A stretch of 64,000 bases of DNA from Saprospiraceae bacterium (GTDB lineage: Bacteria; Bacteroidota; Bacteroidia; Chitinophagales; Saprospiraceae). Shown in pieces: positions 25,730 to 34,889 of this stretch. The DNA lies in the NCBI GenBank assembly GCA_016787575.1, contig JAEUUO010000038.1:97240-161239 (forward strand). Direction: 5' to 3'. The first letter of the stretch is position 1. Every line of letters begins with the position of its first letter. Under the pieces are notes generated by a model, which was not told the DNA's origin, did no database searches, and saw nothing but the letters and a program-made list of their open reading frames with translations. Made by a program: the position numbers and the translations under genes.

Positions 25730-27190
25730 TTATAAGTTTAACAAATATGTTTTTAAAATTTGTTTATCATCAAAAGCAAACTTTTTGCCTTTAATCTCCT
25801 GGTAATTTTCGTGTCCCTTACCTGCGACTAAAATAATATCATCCAGTGCTGATAAAGAGCAAGCCGTTTTAATAGCTTGGGAACGATCTTCTATGATCAA
25901 ATAATTCATTTTCCGATTTTCAGGAATTCCGGCTTCCATTTGTTTTATAATTTGATCCGGATCTTCTGATCTCGGATTATCAGATGTTAAAATCAACAAG
26001 TCACTTTCAACTGAAGCAATCCGACCCATTTGAGGTCTTTTTTCAGTATCTCTATCTCCTCCACAGCCAACTACTGTTATAATTTTTTGAAAAGGCTTCC
26101 GAATGCTTTTAACTGTTTTTAATATTTTTTCGAGTGCATCCGGAGTATGTGCATAATCCACAATTCCTATTTTTCCGGATTGCTGATTGCGAACCCAATC
26201 TAAACGTCCTTGAGGTGCATATAATTCTGACATTTTTAACAAGATTTCCTCACTTTCAAATCCAAACTCCAAAGCACAAGCATAAACACACAATAAATTA
26301 TAAGCATTAAATTCACCAACCAATCTTGCATTCCATTCTTTGTCATTAAATTTTAAATGCAAACCGTCAAAACCGTTTTCAAGAATTCTTGCCTTATAGT
26401 CTGACATTGATGACAAAGAATAAGTAACAATTTTTGCTTTTGTATTTTGAACCATTACCCTCCCATTTGGATCATCTGCATTAATGATAGCAAAAGAATT
26501 CGCTGGTAACAAATCAAAAAACGATTTCTTGGCTTCTAAATATGCTTTAAATGTTTTATGATAATCCAAATGATCGTGGGTGATGTTCGTAAATAAACCG
26601 GCACTAAAATTTAATCCTGCAACTCGGCCTTGGTCCAGTGCATGTGAACTAACTTCCATAAAAACATATGTCACTTGCTTTTGAACCATTTTATTTAGCA
26701 ACTCATATAGTTTTATTTGGTCAGGGGTGGTATGCGTTGCAGGTATAATCTCGTCGATAATAATATTTTCAACCGTTGATAACAAACCACATTTATATCC
26801 GAGTTTTGAAAACAACTGAAACAACAAACTGGCAACTGTTGTCTTCCCATTGGTCCCCGTAACGCCAACCAATTGAATTCCTTTTAATTGGAAGTCGTAA
26901 AATTTGTGCATCATTTCACCCAACAACTCCGGTAAGGAATTTGCTTTGATGTAACAAACGGTCTCGTAACAATTGGAGGGAAATTGCTCACAAATAATTA
27001 CTTCGGAACCCTGATGTATGGCTGACTCTATAAAATCATGACCATCTAAATGAATTCCCTTCCTGGCAACAAATACAATTCCTTTTTTTGCTAGCCGAGA
27101 ATCAAATTCAAACCCATCAATCGTTTTATCTACAGGACCTTTAAATTCAAATCCCGTAATACCCGATAAAAGATTTCCCAAACTTTTCAA
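25730..27190 (-). CDS. murE: UDP-MurNAc-L-Ala-D-Glu--meso-diaminopimelate ligase MurE
   Basis: This 486-residue Mur ligase adds the third peptide residue. The P-loop is GVTGTNGKTTVASL near 109, followed by THTTPD near 152, the MEVSSHALDQGRV motif near 178 and NITHDHLDYH near 203. DNPR at residues 404-407 is the motif linked to meso-diaminopimelate, so the murein should be of the DAP type. The start appears to be TTG (27190), 11 bases after the ftsI stop; the only nearby ATG is out of frame. AGKGHENYQ near the end is also typical. Confidence 0.95.
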   Translation of the reverse strand: MKSLGNLLSGITGFEFKGPVDKTIDGFEFDSRLAKKGIVFVARKGIHLDGHDFIESAIHQGSEVIICEQFPSNCYETVCYIKANSLPELLGEMMHKFYDFQLKGIQLVGVTGTNGKTTVASLLFQLFSKLGYKCGLLSTVENIIIDEIIPATHTTPDQIKLYELLNKMVQKQVTYVFMEVSSHALDQGRVAGLNFSAGLFTNITHDHLDYHKTFKAYLEAKKSFFDLLPANSFAIINADDPNGRVMVQNTKAKIVTYSLSSMSDYKARILENGFDGLHLKFNDKEWNARLVGEFNAYNLLCVYACALEFGFESEEILLKMSELYAPQGRLDWVRNQQSGKIGIVDYAHTPDALEKILKTVKSIRKPFQKIITVVGCGGDRDTEKRPQMGRIASVESDLLILTSDNPRSEDPDQIIKQMEAGIPENRKMNYLIIEDRSQAIKTACSLSALDDIILVAGKGHENYQEIKGKKFAFDDKQILKTYLLNL

Positions 27191-27201
27191 AGAACATTTT
27201 T

Positions 27202-29313
27202 TTATTCTAAATACAATTCAACTAATTTGCTACTAATTTGCAAACCAGGACTGATACTTTGCGTTGTCACTTTTCCAATTCCATGTGGTATTAACTTAAC
27301 ACCATACCCATCCATCACGTACATTGCATCCCGCAAACCCATTCCTCGCAAATCGGGCATAAGCTGTTTATCGAAATTCCAATCAACAGCATATATTCCA
27401 TCTTCTCCTGTGCTGGTTGCAATCCAATTTGAATGCTGAATATGATTGAATGGCAATCCGATATGCTTAAAAACCATTTCAAAATCTTTAGCGAATCCTT
27501 TATTCCCTACCGGCAATCTTTCATTGACAGGCATTGGTTTAGGAATTAGATTAATGGCCGCAGTCTTTGTAAAAACAGTTCGCATGCAACGATCAGCGAT
27601 TCTCTTAAAAACCGGAGCTGCAACCTCAGAGCCATAAAATCCTGCTTCCTGAGGATTATAAACTACTACGATGCAAGAAAATTTAGGATCGTCGGCTGGA
27701 AAAAATCCAGCAAAAGAAGACTGGTAATTTTTTTTCTCGGAGCCTTTTTCAAAATAATTTGAAACTGCTGTACCTGTTTTTCCCGCAATTGAATAAACAT
27801 CACTTTTAATGTTTTTTGCGGTTCCATTCTCAACAACCCGTTTCATAAGCTCAATAACTTTATCTAAACTAGCTTGCGAAATGACGGAGTCTTTAAGTAC
27901 TACTGGATCAATTTTTTTAACCGTATGAGTCCCGTTTATTATTTCACTTACCAGATACGGCTTCATCACCTTTCCTTTATTAGCGATGCCGTTATAAAAA
28001 CTTAGAATTTGCAAGGGCGTGAACTGTAATTCATATCCGACAGACATCCAAGGCAACGTTGTTCCATACCATATGCTTTTATTTTTTTGGGGATCCTTAA
28101 CGAGTGGTGCCGGTTCGCCTTCAAGCTCTATACCCGTTTTATCCATTAAGCCAAATCGTTTTAAGTAATTTACAAAACGACCCGGATTGTTTTCAAAAAC
28201 AGCATTTGCGATTTTCGAAATTCCAACATTGGAAGATTGAATAAATGAATAAGCCAAATTTGATTTACCGACTCCATGCATTTTAGAATCCTTCATGATT
28301 CTATCATAAAAGCGACAAGCTCCACCGTTTAAATCAACAGCTGTACTGGTGTCTGCTTTCCCTTCTTCAAGCAAAGCTATTAAACTAGCAAGTTTAAATG
28401 TTGAACCCGGTTCACTTGATTTTCCTATTGCAAAATTGTAATTCTCAACCAGCTCTCCTTCATTGTTCCATGACAAATTTGCAATGGCTTTAATCGCACC
28501 GGTTGCAACATCCATGACTATTGCACAACCCTCTTCTGCATTGTGTTTTGTAATTGCATCTGCCAAACTTAGTTCTGCAATTTCCTGAATGCCTGGATTT
28601 AATGTGGTTACAACATCATTTCCTTTCTTAGCTGTTAATTCCTCCAAACCATTTACAGGTATATAAATATTTGGGCCCACTTTTCGCATAACTCTTTGCC
28701 CTTCGTGCCCTTTTAAAAAATGATCGAATGATTTTTCAAGGCCAATTGGCTCAGCGTTTTCCCGATCCAAACCGATGGTACGACTTGCGAAATTCTTATA
28801 AGGCTTTTCGCGTCGGTTTTCAGTAATTGTGATCATTCCCCCTTTATTTGGTCCTAATCTGAACAGTGGAAAACTTTTCACTGTCAGCATTTGATCATAA
28901 TTCAAATCTTTAGCTATAAATAAATACCGGTCAGCTTTTTTACGTCCAATAACGATATTATTTTTAATAGCTTGTTTTGATTTTCCGGGATACAGAAACC
29001 GCTGTAAATTGTCAGCAAGCGAATCAACATGTTTATTAAACAGTTCCTGAGTTAGACCGGATGCTTTTGTATCCATCCTGATTTCAAAGATCGGTTGGGA
29101 AGTCGCCAATGGACTTCCATCTTCAGCAAGTATCTTTCCGCGTTCTGCCTTGACGGGCATCAAAGAAAAATACAATTCTTTTCCTTTTTGTCGCCACACA
29201 TCTCCTTGAACCACATTGATCGAAAAAGCTTTCCAAATCAGTACGCCTGCAATTAGCATAAAAAATGCCAACACAACATATACCCTGACTAAAAATTCTT
29301 TCCGGCGGTCCAT
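27202..29313 (-). CDS. ftsI: Septal penicillin-binding protein FtsI (SpoVD-like, with PASTA domain)
   Basis: This transpeptidase is about 703 residues, with an N-terminal membrane anchor (10-30), a dimerisation/pedestal domain and a penicillin-binding domain. Active-site motifs are S-T-F-K in EPGSTFKLAS near 305, S-S-N in QSSNVGISKIAN near 357, and KTG in AGKTGTAVSNY near 508. A PASTA domain forms the C-terminus (PDLRGMGLRDAMYVMDGYG), so it resembles SpoVD/PBP2-type FtsI. The ATG at 29313 shares one base with the ftsL stop (TGATG), which implies coupling; an in-frame TTG just before it is less likely. It cross-links murein at the septum with FtsW. Confidence 0.96.
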   Translation of the reverse strand: MDRRKEFLVRVYVVLAFFMLIAGVLIWKAFSINVVQGDVWRQKGKELYFSLMPVKAERGKILAEDGSPLATSQPIFEIRMDTKASGLTQELFNKHVDSLADNLQRFLYPGKSKQAIKNNIVIGRKKADRYLFIAKDLNYDQMLTVKSFPLFRLGPNKGGMITITENRREKPYKNFASRTIGLDRENAEPIGLEKSFDHFLKGHEGQRVMRKVGPNIYIPVNGLEELTAKKGNDVVTTLNPGIQEIAELSLADAITKHNAEEGCAIVMDVATGAIKAIANLSWNNEGELVENYNFAIGKSSEPGSTFKLASLIALLEEGKADTSTAVDLNGGACRFYDRIMKDSKMHGVGKSNLAYSFIQSSNVGISKIANAVFENNPGRFVNYLKRFGLMDKTGIELEGEPAPLVKDPQKNKSIWYGTTLPWMSVGYELQFTPLQILSFYNGIANKGKVMKPYLVSEIINGTHTVKKIDPVVLKDSVISQASLDKVIELMKRVVENGTAKNIKSDVYSIAGKTGTAVSNYFEKGSEKKNYQSSFAGFFPADDPKFSCIVVVYNPQEAGFYGSEVAAPVFKRIADRCMRTVFTKTAAINLIPKPMPVNERLPVGNKGFAKDFEMVFKHIGLPFNHIQHSNWIATSTGEDGIYAVDWNFDKQLMPDLRGMGLRDAMYVMDGYGVKLIPHGIGKVTTQSISPGLQISSKLVELYLE

Positions 29314-29639
29314 CAATTTTTTTGTCCTTGCTGGATTAATATTTTTGGAGCTTCATCTTTAATAATTAACTCCGTTTCGGAAACTTTTTTTCCTACTTGT
29401 TCTTCCATTCCATTGAAGATCATTCCTGATTTCATCGTCCAGTAATTCCACTTCAATTGAGTAATTTCTTTTTCAAGTATTTGCGCTTTGCGAATACGAT
29501 ATTCTGAATACTGTACATTTGCGATATACACTAACATAATTCCCAGTACAAACAGAAAATACATTTTATTCTTCCAAAAAATCATACTGCTTACAGTTGC
29601 GTATTTCCTGCCATGTTCAGTTGTTTTTATTGGATTCAT
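29313..29639 (-). CDS. ftsL: FtsL-like divisome protein
   Basis: This small bitopic protein is about 108 residues from the ATG at 29639. A cytoplasmic start (MNPIKTTEHGRKYATVSS) is followed by a transmembrane helix (about 27-46, MYFLFVLGIMLVYIANVQYS) and a periplasmic coiled-coil-like stretch (RIRKAQILEKEITQLKWNYW). Topology and position between rsmH and ftsI match FtsL, though sequence conservation in this family is poor. An upstream ATG at 29666 would overlap rsmH; I prefer the downstream one, which follows the rsmH stop by 10 bases with an A-rich leader. Confidence 0.8.
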   Translation of the reverse strand: MNPIKTTEHGRKYATVSSMIFWKNKMYFLFVLGIMLVYIANVQYSEYRIRKAQILEKEITQLKWNYWTMKSGMIFNGMEEQVGKKVSETELIIKDEAPKILIQQGQKN

Positions 29640-29649
29640 AATTTTATAT

Positions 29650-30552
29650 TTAGTTCTTAATCCCAACCCGCATTTTTGCTGAACGCGAACGTGAATTCAT
29701 TTTAATTTCTTGTTCATCCGGAAGGATCGCATGTTTATACTTTGGTTTAAAAGGCACTTCGTGATTTGAGTAAGTTCCTTCCTCGTCGTTACCTGATCTA
29801 AACCAATGCTTCACCAATCGATCTTCTAAAGAGTGATAACTAATAACCACCATTTGTCCTCCTGGCTTAATAATTGAGGATGCTTGCTCAAGCAAATTTT
29901 TCAAAGATTCAATTTCGCGATTCACCTCAATTCGAAATGCTTGAAAAAATTGTGCAAGAAATTTTACCTTATTTCCATACGCAAACCCACTCACCCAAAT
30001 TGCTACTTCTTTGCAGGAATTAAAATTCAATTTTTTTCGTGCAAGGACCAGTTGTTTAGCAATTAATCTTGCGTTTGTCAACTCACCATAATTTTTAATC
30101 ATCGATTCCAATTGAGACTCGGAATAATTTTTCAAAATATGATTAGCTGTTAGGACTTGCCTGGTATTCATTCGCATATCAAATGGTTTGTCCGAAAAAA
30201 TTGAAAAACCACGATTTGATTCATCGAGATGATGCGAAGAGAGACCGAGGTCAGCCAAAATTCCATCCACTTGCTTGATTTCAAAATAGTCCATGTACTT
30301 CTTTAAGTACCTGAAATCGGAATAAATCCATTCAAACCGCTTGTCGGCGGGTAAATGCTCTGCAACTTTTGGGTCTTTATCAAAAGCAACTAATTTGCCT
30401 TTTTCACTTAAGCGATTTAGAATCTCTGCACTATGTCCACCCCCACCATAAGTTACATCTATATAAATGCCATTTGGATCAATTACCAATTCATCCACCG
30501 AAGCTTTAAGCAACACCGGAATGTGGTGATACGATTTATCCAACTCAGACAT
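29650..30552 (-). CDS. rsmH: 16S rRNA (cytosine(1402)-N(4))-methyltransferase RsmH
   Basis: This methyltransferase, about 300 residues from the ATG at 30552, modifies C1402 of 16S rRNA. It shows HIPVLLKASVDELV near the start, SAM motif I in YIDVTYGGGGHSAEIL near 33, DLGLSSHHLDESNRGFS near 105 with FDMRMN just after, and VISYHSLEDRLVKHWF near 260. The chosen ATG overlaps the mraZ stop by eight bases (ATGTCTGA). It is the conserved second gene of dcw clusters. Confidence 0.96.
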   Translation of the reverse strand: MSELDKSYHHIPVLLKASVDELVIDPNGIYIDVTYGGGGHSAEILNRLSEKGKLVAFDKDPKVAEHLPADKRFEWIYSDFRYLKKYMDYFEIKQVDGILADLGLSSHHLDESNRGFSIFSDKPFDMRMNTRQVLTANHILKNYSESQLESMIKNYGELTNARLIAKQLVLARKKLNFNSCKEVAIWVSGFAYGNKVKFLAQFFQAFRIEVNREIESLKNLLEQASSIIKPGGQMVVISYHSLEDRLVKHWFRSGNDEEGTYSNHEVPFKPKYKHAILPDEQEIKMNSRSRSAKMRVGIKN

Positions 30553-30994
30553 CTTTATGTCCAAAAACATCTTCTGCCAATTCTCCAAAGTTATCCGGCT
30601 CTTCAGCTACCATTTTCAGATAGTATTCTTTAGACCAGATTTCTACATGTTGATGGTAAGCCAACAAAACAATATCCTGATTTATTCCTGCATGCTCTTG
30701 CAAGAGCTTTGGAATCAAGATACGTCCAGATGCATCCGTCAACAATTGCGTAGCACCTCTAAAGAAGTACCTTGCGAATTCTCTGTTTTTTCGTACGTAT
30801 TGATTAAGTTGATTGACTTCCTTCGTCTTTTCGACCCAGACTGACTCCGGGTACAGGAGCAAACACTTTTCAAATCCTCGGTTAACAACAAGCTTTAATG
30901 GACTTTCACCTATTTGGGCGCTCAAAGCAGTGGGCAGCCGTAGTCTGCTCTTTTCGTCTAATCTGACTTCGTACTCACCGCTTAGATTGTACAT
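30545..30994 (-). CDS. mraZ: Transcriptional regulator MraZ
   Basis: This 149-residue protein has two SpoVT/AbrB-like halves: GEYEVRLDEKSRLRLP (about 5-20) and TQLLTDASGRILIP (about 80-95). MraZ forms a ring and binds short repeated boxes upstream of its own operon. Three suitable boxes lie just upstream here. It is the first gene of the dcw cluster and should regulate it. Confidence 0.95.
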   Translation of the reverse strand: MYNLSGEYEVRLDEKSRLRLPTALSAQIGESPLKLVVNRGFEKCLLLYPESVWVEKTKEVNQLNQYVRKNREFARYFFRGATQLLTDASGRILIPKLLQEHAGINQDIVLLAYHQHVEIWSKEYYLKMVAEEPDNFGELAEDVFGHKDV

Positions 30995-31021
30995 TTTTTA
31001 GCTCAGTTGGTTTCCTTGGTA

Positions 31022-31029
31022 CAAATGTA
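31022..31029 (-). promoter_or_regulatory. -7 element of the mraZ/dcw promoter
   Basis: Minus-strand TACATTTG matches TAnnTTTG exactly and lies 27 bases before the mraZ ATG, giving a leader of about 20 bases. No TTTG is seen at -33; that position is taken by the MraZ boxes. Confidence 0.65.
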
Positions 31030-31039
31030 TAAACAATTT

Positions 31040-31063
31040 CCACATTTTACCACTTTTTGCCAC
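31040..31063 (-). promoter_or_regulatory. Three-box MraZ operator
   Basis: On the minus strand GTGG occurs three times with exact 10-bp period (complements CCAC at 31060-31063, 31050-31053, 31040-31043), each followed by an A-rich spacer (GTGGCAAAAA, GTGGTAAAAT, GTGGAAATTG). Known MraZ operators are short TGGG- or GTG-type repeats with 10-bp spacing upstream of mraZ. The array covers the -33 region of the mraZ promoter, which fits repression. Confidence 0.8.
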
Positions 31064-31422
31064 AAAAAAAATAATTTTTTTTTTAATATACATTTCGTTG
31101 ATAATCAAGTATAAAGAAGAAATATTTTGAATTGATTGAAAATCAGGCAATTAGATTTATATTTATCATAATATATAGATCGCTAATATTTGTTTTATTA
31201 CACATTACCTAATTAAAAATATATAAAATATTTGAAATAACTACTAAACAAATATAATTAATTTATATATAATAAGTCCAAACACAAAAAAATTCCTGTT
31301 ATATATATGTTTCCAGCTTACCGGCAGCTTGGCTTCGGATCATTTTAAAACTGCAAATGGGTGGGAACCGAATTCTTTGTTTATAAACAATTCTATTGGG
31401 GCACAAAATGACAAGCTCCTGG
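31064..31422. other. AT-rich divergent intergenic region between mraZ and sucA
   Basis: About 360 bases hold no gene. The left part is very AT-rich with A/T runs and ATATAT blocks (around 31170-31310). The right part (31310-31380) is of mixed composition, with an AGCTT-type repeat at about 31315-31335. Apart from the promoters at either end I see no conserved RNA or further operator. Confidence 0.6.
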
Positions 31423-31430
31423 TAACTTTG
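31423..31430 (+). promoter_or_regulatory. -7 element of sucA
   Basis: TAACTTTG matches TAnnTTTG and lies 26 bases before the chosen ATG at 31457. A TTG at 31396-31398 is the nearest -33 candidate, at a somewhat long spacing. Confidence 0.6.
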
Positions 31431-31456
31431 CGTTGCCTAATTTGTTATATTCCCCT

Positions 31457-34180
31457 ATGAAGGACTTTTCGTTTTTAAATAACGCCACTCCAGATTTTAT
31501 TGATTCCATGTACACCAGCTATCTGAAGCATCCTGAACAATTGGATGCATCCTGGTTGGCATTTTTTAAAGGTTTTGATTACTCAAAGCAATCCAGTGCA
31601 ATACCTGAACCAAGTCAAGTTAATTATGATTCATTTGAAAACGAGTTTAAGGTATATCAACTAATTCAAGCTTTTCGGTCTCGTGGTCATTTGTTGTCTG
31701 ATACTAACCCAATTCGGAAAAGAAAAGACCGGAATGAACAATTAGACTTGAAAGATTTTGGATTGGGAACCCCTGATTTAAATGTTCGATTTGCAGCAGG
31801 AAAAGAAATTAATTTACCCAATGCAACGTTATCAGAAATACTTGCTGCGCTTAGATCAATTTATTGTTCGAAAATTGGATTTGAATTTACCTACATAGAA
31901 TCTGTAGAACGAAGAAATTGGTTTCAACAAAAAATTGAAAGCAACATTCCTTCCAATGATTACGATCTGAATTTAAATACTAAAAAACGTATTTTAGAAA
32001 AAATTAACGGTGCAGTCATTTTTGAAAAATTTCTTCACACCAAATATGTAGGTCAAAAACGTTTTTCACTGGAAGGTGGTGAATGTACCATCCCTGCATT
32101 GGACTGCATCATTGAAACAAGTGCATTGCTTGGTGTGGAAGAACTAATAATTGGAATGGCTCATCGTGGACGACTAAATGTATTAGCCAACATTATTGGA
32201 AAAACATACGAACAAATTTTTAATGAATTTGAAGGCAATGCAATCCCGGATATTAGTTTTGGCAGTGGTGATGTTAAATATCATTTAGGATTTTCATCTC
32301 AAATCCAAACAGGTTCTGGTAAACTTGTTCAACTTAAACTTGCGCCGAATCCCTCACATCTTGAAGCAGTTGATCCTGTGGTTTGTGGCTTGTCAAGAGC
32401 AAAAGCAGATTTGATGTATCATTCGGATTATGATAAAATACTGCCCATTTTAATACATGGAGATTCTGCAATAGCAGGACAGGGCATTGTGTATGAAACC
32501 ATCCAAATGTCACAATTGCCAGGGTATTATACAGGTGGAACCATTCATTTCATAATTAACAATCAAATTGGATTTACAACAGACTTTGATGATGCTCGCT
32601 CTTCAACCTATTCAAGTGCAGTTGCTTCTGTAATTCAAGCACCGGTAATTCATGTTAATGGGGATGATCCTGAAGCTGTATATTATGCATCTAGATTAGC
32701 AACTGAATACCGACAACAATTTAATGCAGATATCTTTATTGACATGGTTTGTTATCGAAGACATGGGCACAATGAAGGAGATGATCCTAAGTTTACCCAG
32801 CCCAGTATGTACGAGATTATCAATAAACATCCAAATGTTCGGGAAATTTATAGTAAAGAATTGGAAACACGAGGCGAACTTCAGGCACAGTTGGCCCATG
32901 ATATGGAAAAAGCTTTTTGGAATTTATTGCAAGAACGATTGGACCAAGTAAAGGAAAACCCATTGCCTTATACTTACCAAGAACCAGAAAATGATTGGAG
33001 AAGTTTAAAGAAAAAAATTGATGCCAATGATTTCGATACCAATCCGGAAACAGGAATTTCAATGGATCGAATTCATTCACTTTTGAATTCATTGCTCAAA
33101 ATTCCTCATGACTTTAACCCTTTGCCAAAAATAACAAGGCTTTATCAGAGTTGGGAAAAACTCATCGCAACCAATAAAACCGATTGGGCTCTTGCTGAAT
33201 TATTGGCATACGCTAGTTTATTGGTTGAAGGAAATAACGTCCGACTTAGTGGACAAGATGTAAAGCGAGGAACATTTTCTCATAGACATGCTGTTTTGTT
33301 TGATGCAATAACCAATCAATCATTCAACAGATTATCCAAATTATCAGATCAACAAGCCAATTTTTTTATTTACAATTCGCTGCTTTCTGAGTTTGGTGTC
33401 TTAGGATTTGAATATGGATACTCTTTGGCTTCACCAAAACAGTTGGTCATTTGGGAAGCTCAATTTGGTGATTTTGTAAATGGTGCACAGGTTATTACAG
33501 ATCAGTTTATTACCACAGCCCAAAGTAAATGGAATCGAATGAGTGGATTGGTTCTGCTCCTTCCACATGGTTATGATGGTCAAGGACCTGAACATTCATC
33601 TGCAAGACTTGAACGATTCTTGCAAAATTGCGCAGAGCATAATATTGTTGTAGCTAATGTAAGTACTCCTGCAAATTATTTTCACCTTTTAAGACGTCAA
33701 TTGTATTGGAACTTTAGACTGCCTCTCATTGTAATGTCTCCGAAATCCTTATTCCGACATCCTCAATGTCAATCTCAGTTAGAAGAATATAGCATCGGCA
33801 ATACGTTTAAAGAGCTAATTATAGATGAAAGCACCCTGGATGTGAATAAAATTATATTCTGTTCTGGTCAGATTTATTATGATCTTAAATCAAAACGAGA
33901 AGAATTAAAATCCAATCATTGCATGATCGTACGCATTGAACAATTATACCCATTCCCGAAAAAGCAATTGGATCAAATATTAATAAAGCATAAAAAGGCC
34001 CGCTTGATTTGGGTACAGGAAGAGCCAGCAAATATGGGTGCAGCAAGCTACCTCCAAATGAATTGGAATCTAAATAATCTGGAAATAATAAGCAGACCGG
34101 CAAGCGCAGCTTCTGCTGTTGGGTATAAGAAAATCCATGATGCCCAACTTCAAGAAATTTTACAAACAGCCTTTAATTAA
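31457..34180 (+). CDS. sucA: 2-oxoglutarate dehydrogenase E1 component
   Basis: This thiamine-diphosphate enzyme, about 907 residues, decarboxylates 2-oxoglutarate in the TCA cycle. The N-terminal segment (MKDFSFLNNATPDFIDSMY) is the E2-binding region typical of SucA. Core motifs: EFLHTKYVGQKRFSLEG, GMAHRGRLNVLAN, LKLAPNPSHLEAVDPVV, the TPP-binding HGDSAIAGQG...IINNQIGFTT, RRHGHNEGDDP and FSHRHAVL. The reading frame extends to a TTG at 31433, but the ATG at 31457 fits both the promoter and the family start. The E2 gene (sucB) is not adjacent. rsmE follows after one base. Confidence 0.96.
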   Translation: MKDFSFLNNATPDFIDSMYTSYLKHPEQLDASWLAFFKGFDYSKQSSAIPEPSQVNYDSFENEFKVYQLIQAFRSRGHLLSDTNPIRKRKDRNEQLDLKDFGLGTPDLNVRFAAGKEINLPNATLSEILAALRSIYCSKIGFEFTYIESVERRNWFQQKIESNIPSNDYDLNLNTKKRILEKINGAVIFEKFLHTKYVGQKRFSLEGGECTIPALDCIIETSALLGVEELIIGMAHRGRLNVLANIIGKTYEQIFNEFEGNAIPDISFGSGDVKYHLGFSSQIQTGSGKLVQLKLAPNPSHLEAVDPVVCGLSRAKADLMYHSDYDKILPILIHGDSAIAGQGIVYETIQMSQLPGYYTGGTIHFIINNQIGFTTDFDDARSSTYSSAVASVIQAPVIHVNGDDPEAVYYASRLATEYRQQFNADIFIDMVCYRRHGHNEGDDPKFTQPSMYEIINKHPNVREIYSKELETRGELQAQLAHDMEKAFWNLLQERLDQVKENPLPYTYQEPENDWRSLKKKIDANDFDTNPETGISMDRIHSLLNSLLKIPHDFNPLPKITRLYQSWEKLIATNKTDWALAELLAYASLLVEGNNVRLSGQDVKRGTFSHRHAVLFDAITNQSFNRLSKLSDQQANFFIYNSLLSEFGVLGFEYGYSLASPKQLVIWEAQFGDFVNGAQVITDQFITTAQSKWNRMSGLVLLLPHGYDGQGPEHSSARLERFLQNCAEHNIVVANVSTPANYFHLLRRQLYWNFRLPLIVMSPKSLFRHPQCQSQLEEYSIGNTFKELIIDESTLDVNKIIFCSGQIYYDLKSKREELKSNHCMIVRIEQLYPFPKKQLDQILIKHKKARLIWVQEEPANMGAASYLQMNWNLNNLEIISRPASAASAVGYKKIHDAQLQEILQTAFN

Positions 34181-34181
34181 C

Positions 34182-34889
34182 ATGGATCTTTTTATTGGAA
34201 CAAAAATATCAGAAAGCCAATTTGTTCTCAAAGATGAAGAACATCACCACTGCATTCGTGTAACCAGACATAAGTCAGGAGATATGATATTAGTCAGCGA
34301 TTTTGAAGGCATTATTTACGAAGGTGAACTAAGCGAAATCAATCAAACAAATGCTTTCGTTTCACTTAAAAAAATTTATAAACAAGAAGACACCAGCTTA
34401 TCTCAAATAATCATAGCAATTAGCCCAACACAGCAAATGGATCGGTTTGAGTGGTTTGTGGAGAAGGCAGTTGAAAGTGGAGTTCATAAGATAGTTCCCA
34501 TTATTTGTAAACGAACTGAAAATAGTAAAATAAAATCCGAACGTTTAAGCAGAATAGTTAGTAGTTCAGCTAAACAAACATTGCGTCCGCTGAAACCAGA
34601 AATAACTGAAATAATAGGCTTTAAAGAATATGTTGAACAAAATGAACTTCCATCACAGCGATTCATAGCTCATTGTGAAAGTGATTCTAAATTATTTTTA
34701 GGAACTGCATACAATGCAAAAGATCCTGCAGTCGTTTTAATCGGACCAGCTGGCGATTTTACCTTAGAAGAAATCCGTTTAGCAAAAATACATGATTATA
34801 AACCGGTTTCGCTTGGAGATTACAGATTGAGAACCGAAACGGCCGGATTGAGTGCCATTCAAATTTTACAAACCATTCGCCACATATGA
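34182..34889 (+). CDS. rsmE: 16S rRNA (uracil(1498)-N(3))-methyltransferase RsmE
   Basis: This SPOUT methyltransferase, about 235 residues from the ATG at 34182 directly after the sucA stop, modifies U1498 of 16S rRNA. It has an N-terminal PUA-like domain (DLFIGTKI...HHHCIRVTRHKSGD) and the trefoil-knot domain with ERLSRIVSSSAKQTLRPLKPEI, VLIGPAGDFTLEEI and the C-terminal SLGDYRLRTETAGLSAIQIL. The last four bases overlap the next gene. Confidence 0.95.
   Translation: MDLFIGTKISESQFVLKDEEHHHCIRVTRHKSGDMILVSDFEGIIYEGELSEINQTNAFVSLKKIYKQEDTSLSQIIIAISPTQQMDRFEWFVEKAVESGVHKIVPIICKRTENSKIKSERLSRIVSSSAKQTLRPLKPEITEIIGFKEYVEQNELPSQRFIAHCESDSKLFLGTAYNAKDPAVVLIGPAGDFTLEEIRLAKIHDYKPVSLGDYRLRTETAGLSAIQILQTIRHI

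Noticed and set aside
31433..31456. TTG start of SucA eight codons upstream
   Set aside because: It lies within a few bases of the predicted transcription start; the ATG at 31457 matches the family N-terminus.
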